A stretch of DNA of 64,000 nucleotides from contig JAAVTG010000139.1 in the NCBI GenBank assembly GCA_011947345.1, positions 1 to 64,000 of the forward strand. Reading direction: 5' to 3'. Both the position numbers and the translations under genes were made by a program. This DNA is from Phytophthora quininea. Its lineage: Eukaryota; Oomycota; Peronosporomycetes; Peronosporales; Peronosporaceae. The notes beneath the pieces were generated by a model, which was not told the DNA's origin, made no database searches, and was given only the letters and a program-made list of their open reading frames with translations. Shown here one piece after another: positions 63,888-64,000 of the stretch (its first letter is position 1; each line of letters starts with the position of its first letter).

Positions 63888-64000
63888 GAGATTGCTGAAG
63901 TGAAGCAGTTGCATGTTGTTGCCTTTCAGACTGTTGCATTACGAACCCAAGGCGTTCCAAGTAAAGAATTTGACACTGTCAAACGAAGCTCACATTATTT

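Overview
This window reads as a nuclear segment of an oomycete, most likely Phytophthora-like. It has dense genes on both strands and short GT-AG introns (58-160 nt). An oomycete-style initiator (CTCATTCC followed by an AT-rich element) lies just upstream of some start codons. A degenerate chromodomain Ty3/Gypsy element is present, along with the IFT74 flagellar-transport gene expected of a zoosporic organism and a protist-type calcium-dependent protein kinase. Species assignment is inference.

Layout: 0-1.1 kb, the end of a SpoIIIAA/Ycf45-like ATPase gene. From 1.2 to 51.8 kb, a multigene cluster of one ankyrin-like family (called ANK-1 to ANK-19 here) on both strands, in every state from intact (ANK-5, ANK-11, ANK-19) to small fragments. 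Ordinary single-copy genes are interspersed: an MFS transporter (8.9-10.4), CDPK (12.7-14.4), a K-rich protein and peptide deformylase (14.9-16.4), a LicD/fukutin-like membrane protein (16.4-17.4), a RING-Tubby fusion (17.7-19.1), an ankyrin/coiled-coil/helical-repeat protein (23.1-25.9) and IFT74 (30.2-32.1). At 33.7-40.3 kb lies a gene-poor, AT-richer stretch with the Gypsy remnant. From 52 to 64 kb the sequence is compact housekeeping: cationic amino acid transporter, alanine-glyoxylate-type aminotransferase, mitochondrial carrier, THOC6-like WD40, EF-hand protein, SERF-like protein, an acidic membrane protein, a TPR protein and a bZIP-like factor.

The ANK family shares an N-terminal domain, ankyrin-like repeats with a 28-residue period (shorter than the canonical 33) and a C-terminal W-x-E-x-x-Y/F tail. 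Two inverted segmental duplications (26.0-27.3 with 32.4-33.6 kb; 27.5-28.3 with 49.5-50.3 kb) and at least two chimeric junctions show ongoing rearrangement. No function can be assigned from sequence.

Caution: many otherwise well-conserved genes are broken by exactly one missing base, usually in a 3-6 nt homopolymer. This looks like a consensus-sequence error pattern, so such genes are annotated as CDS with the frameshift stated. Only copies with large deletions, nonsense substitutions, truncation or frameshifts shared between duplicates are called pseudogenes with confidence.
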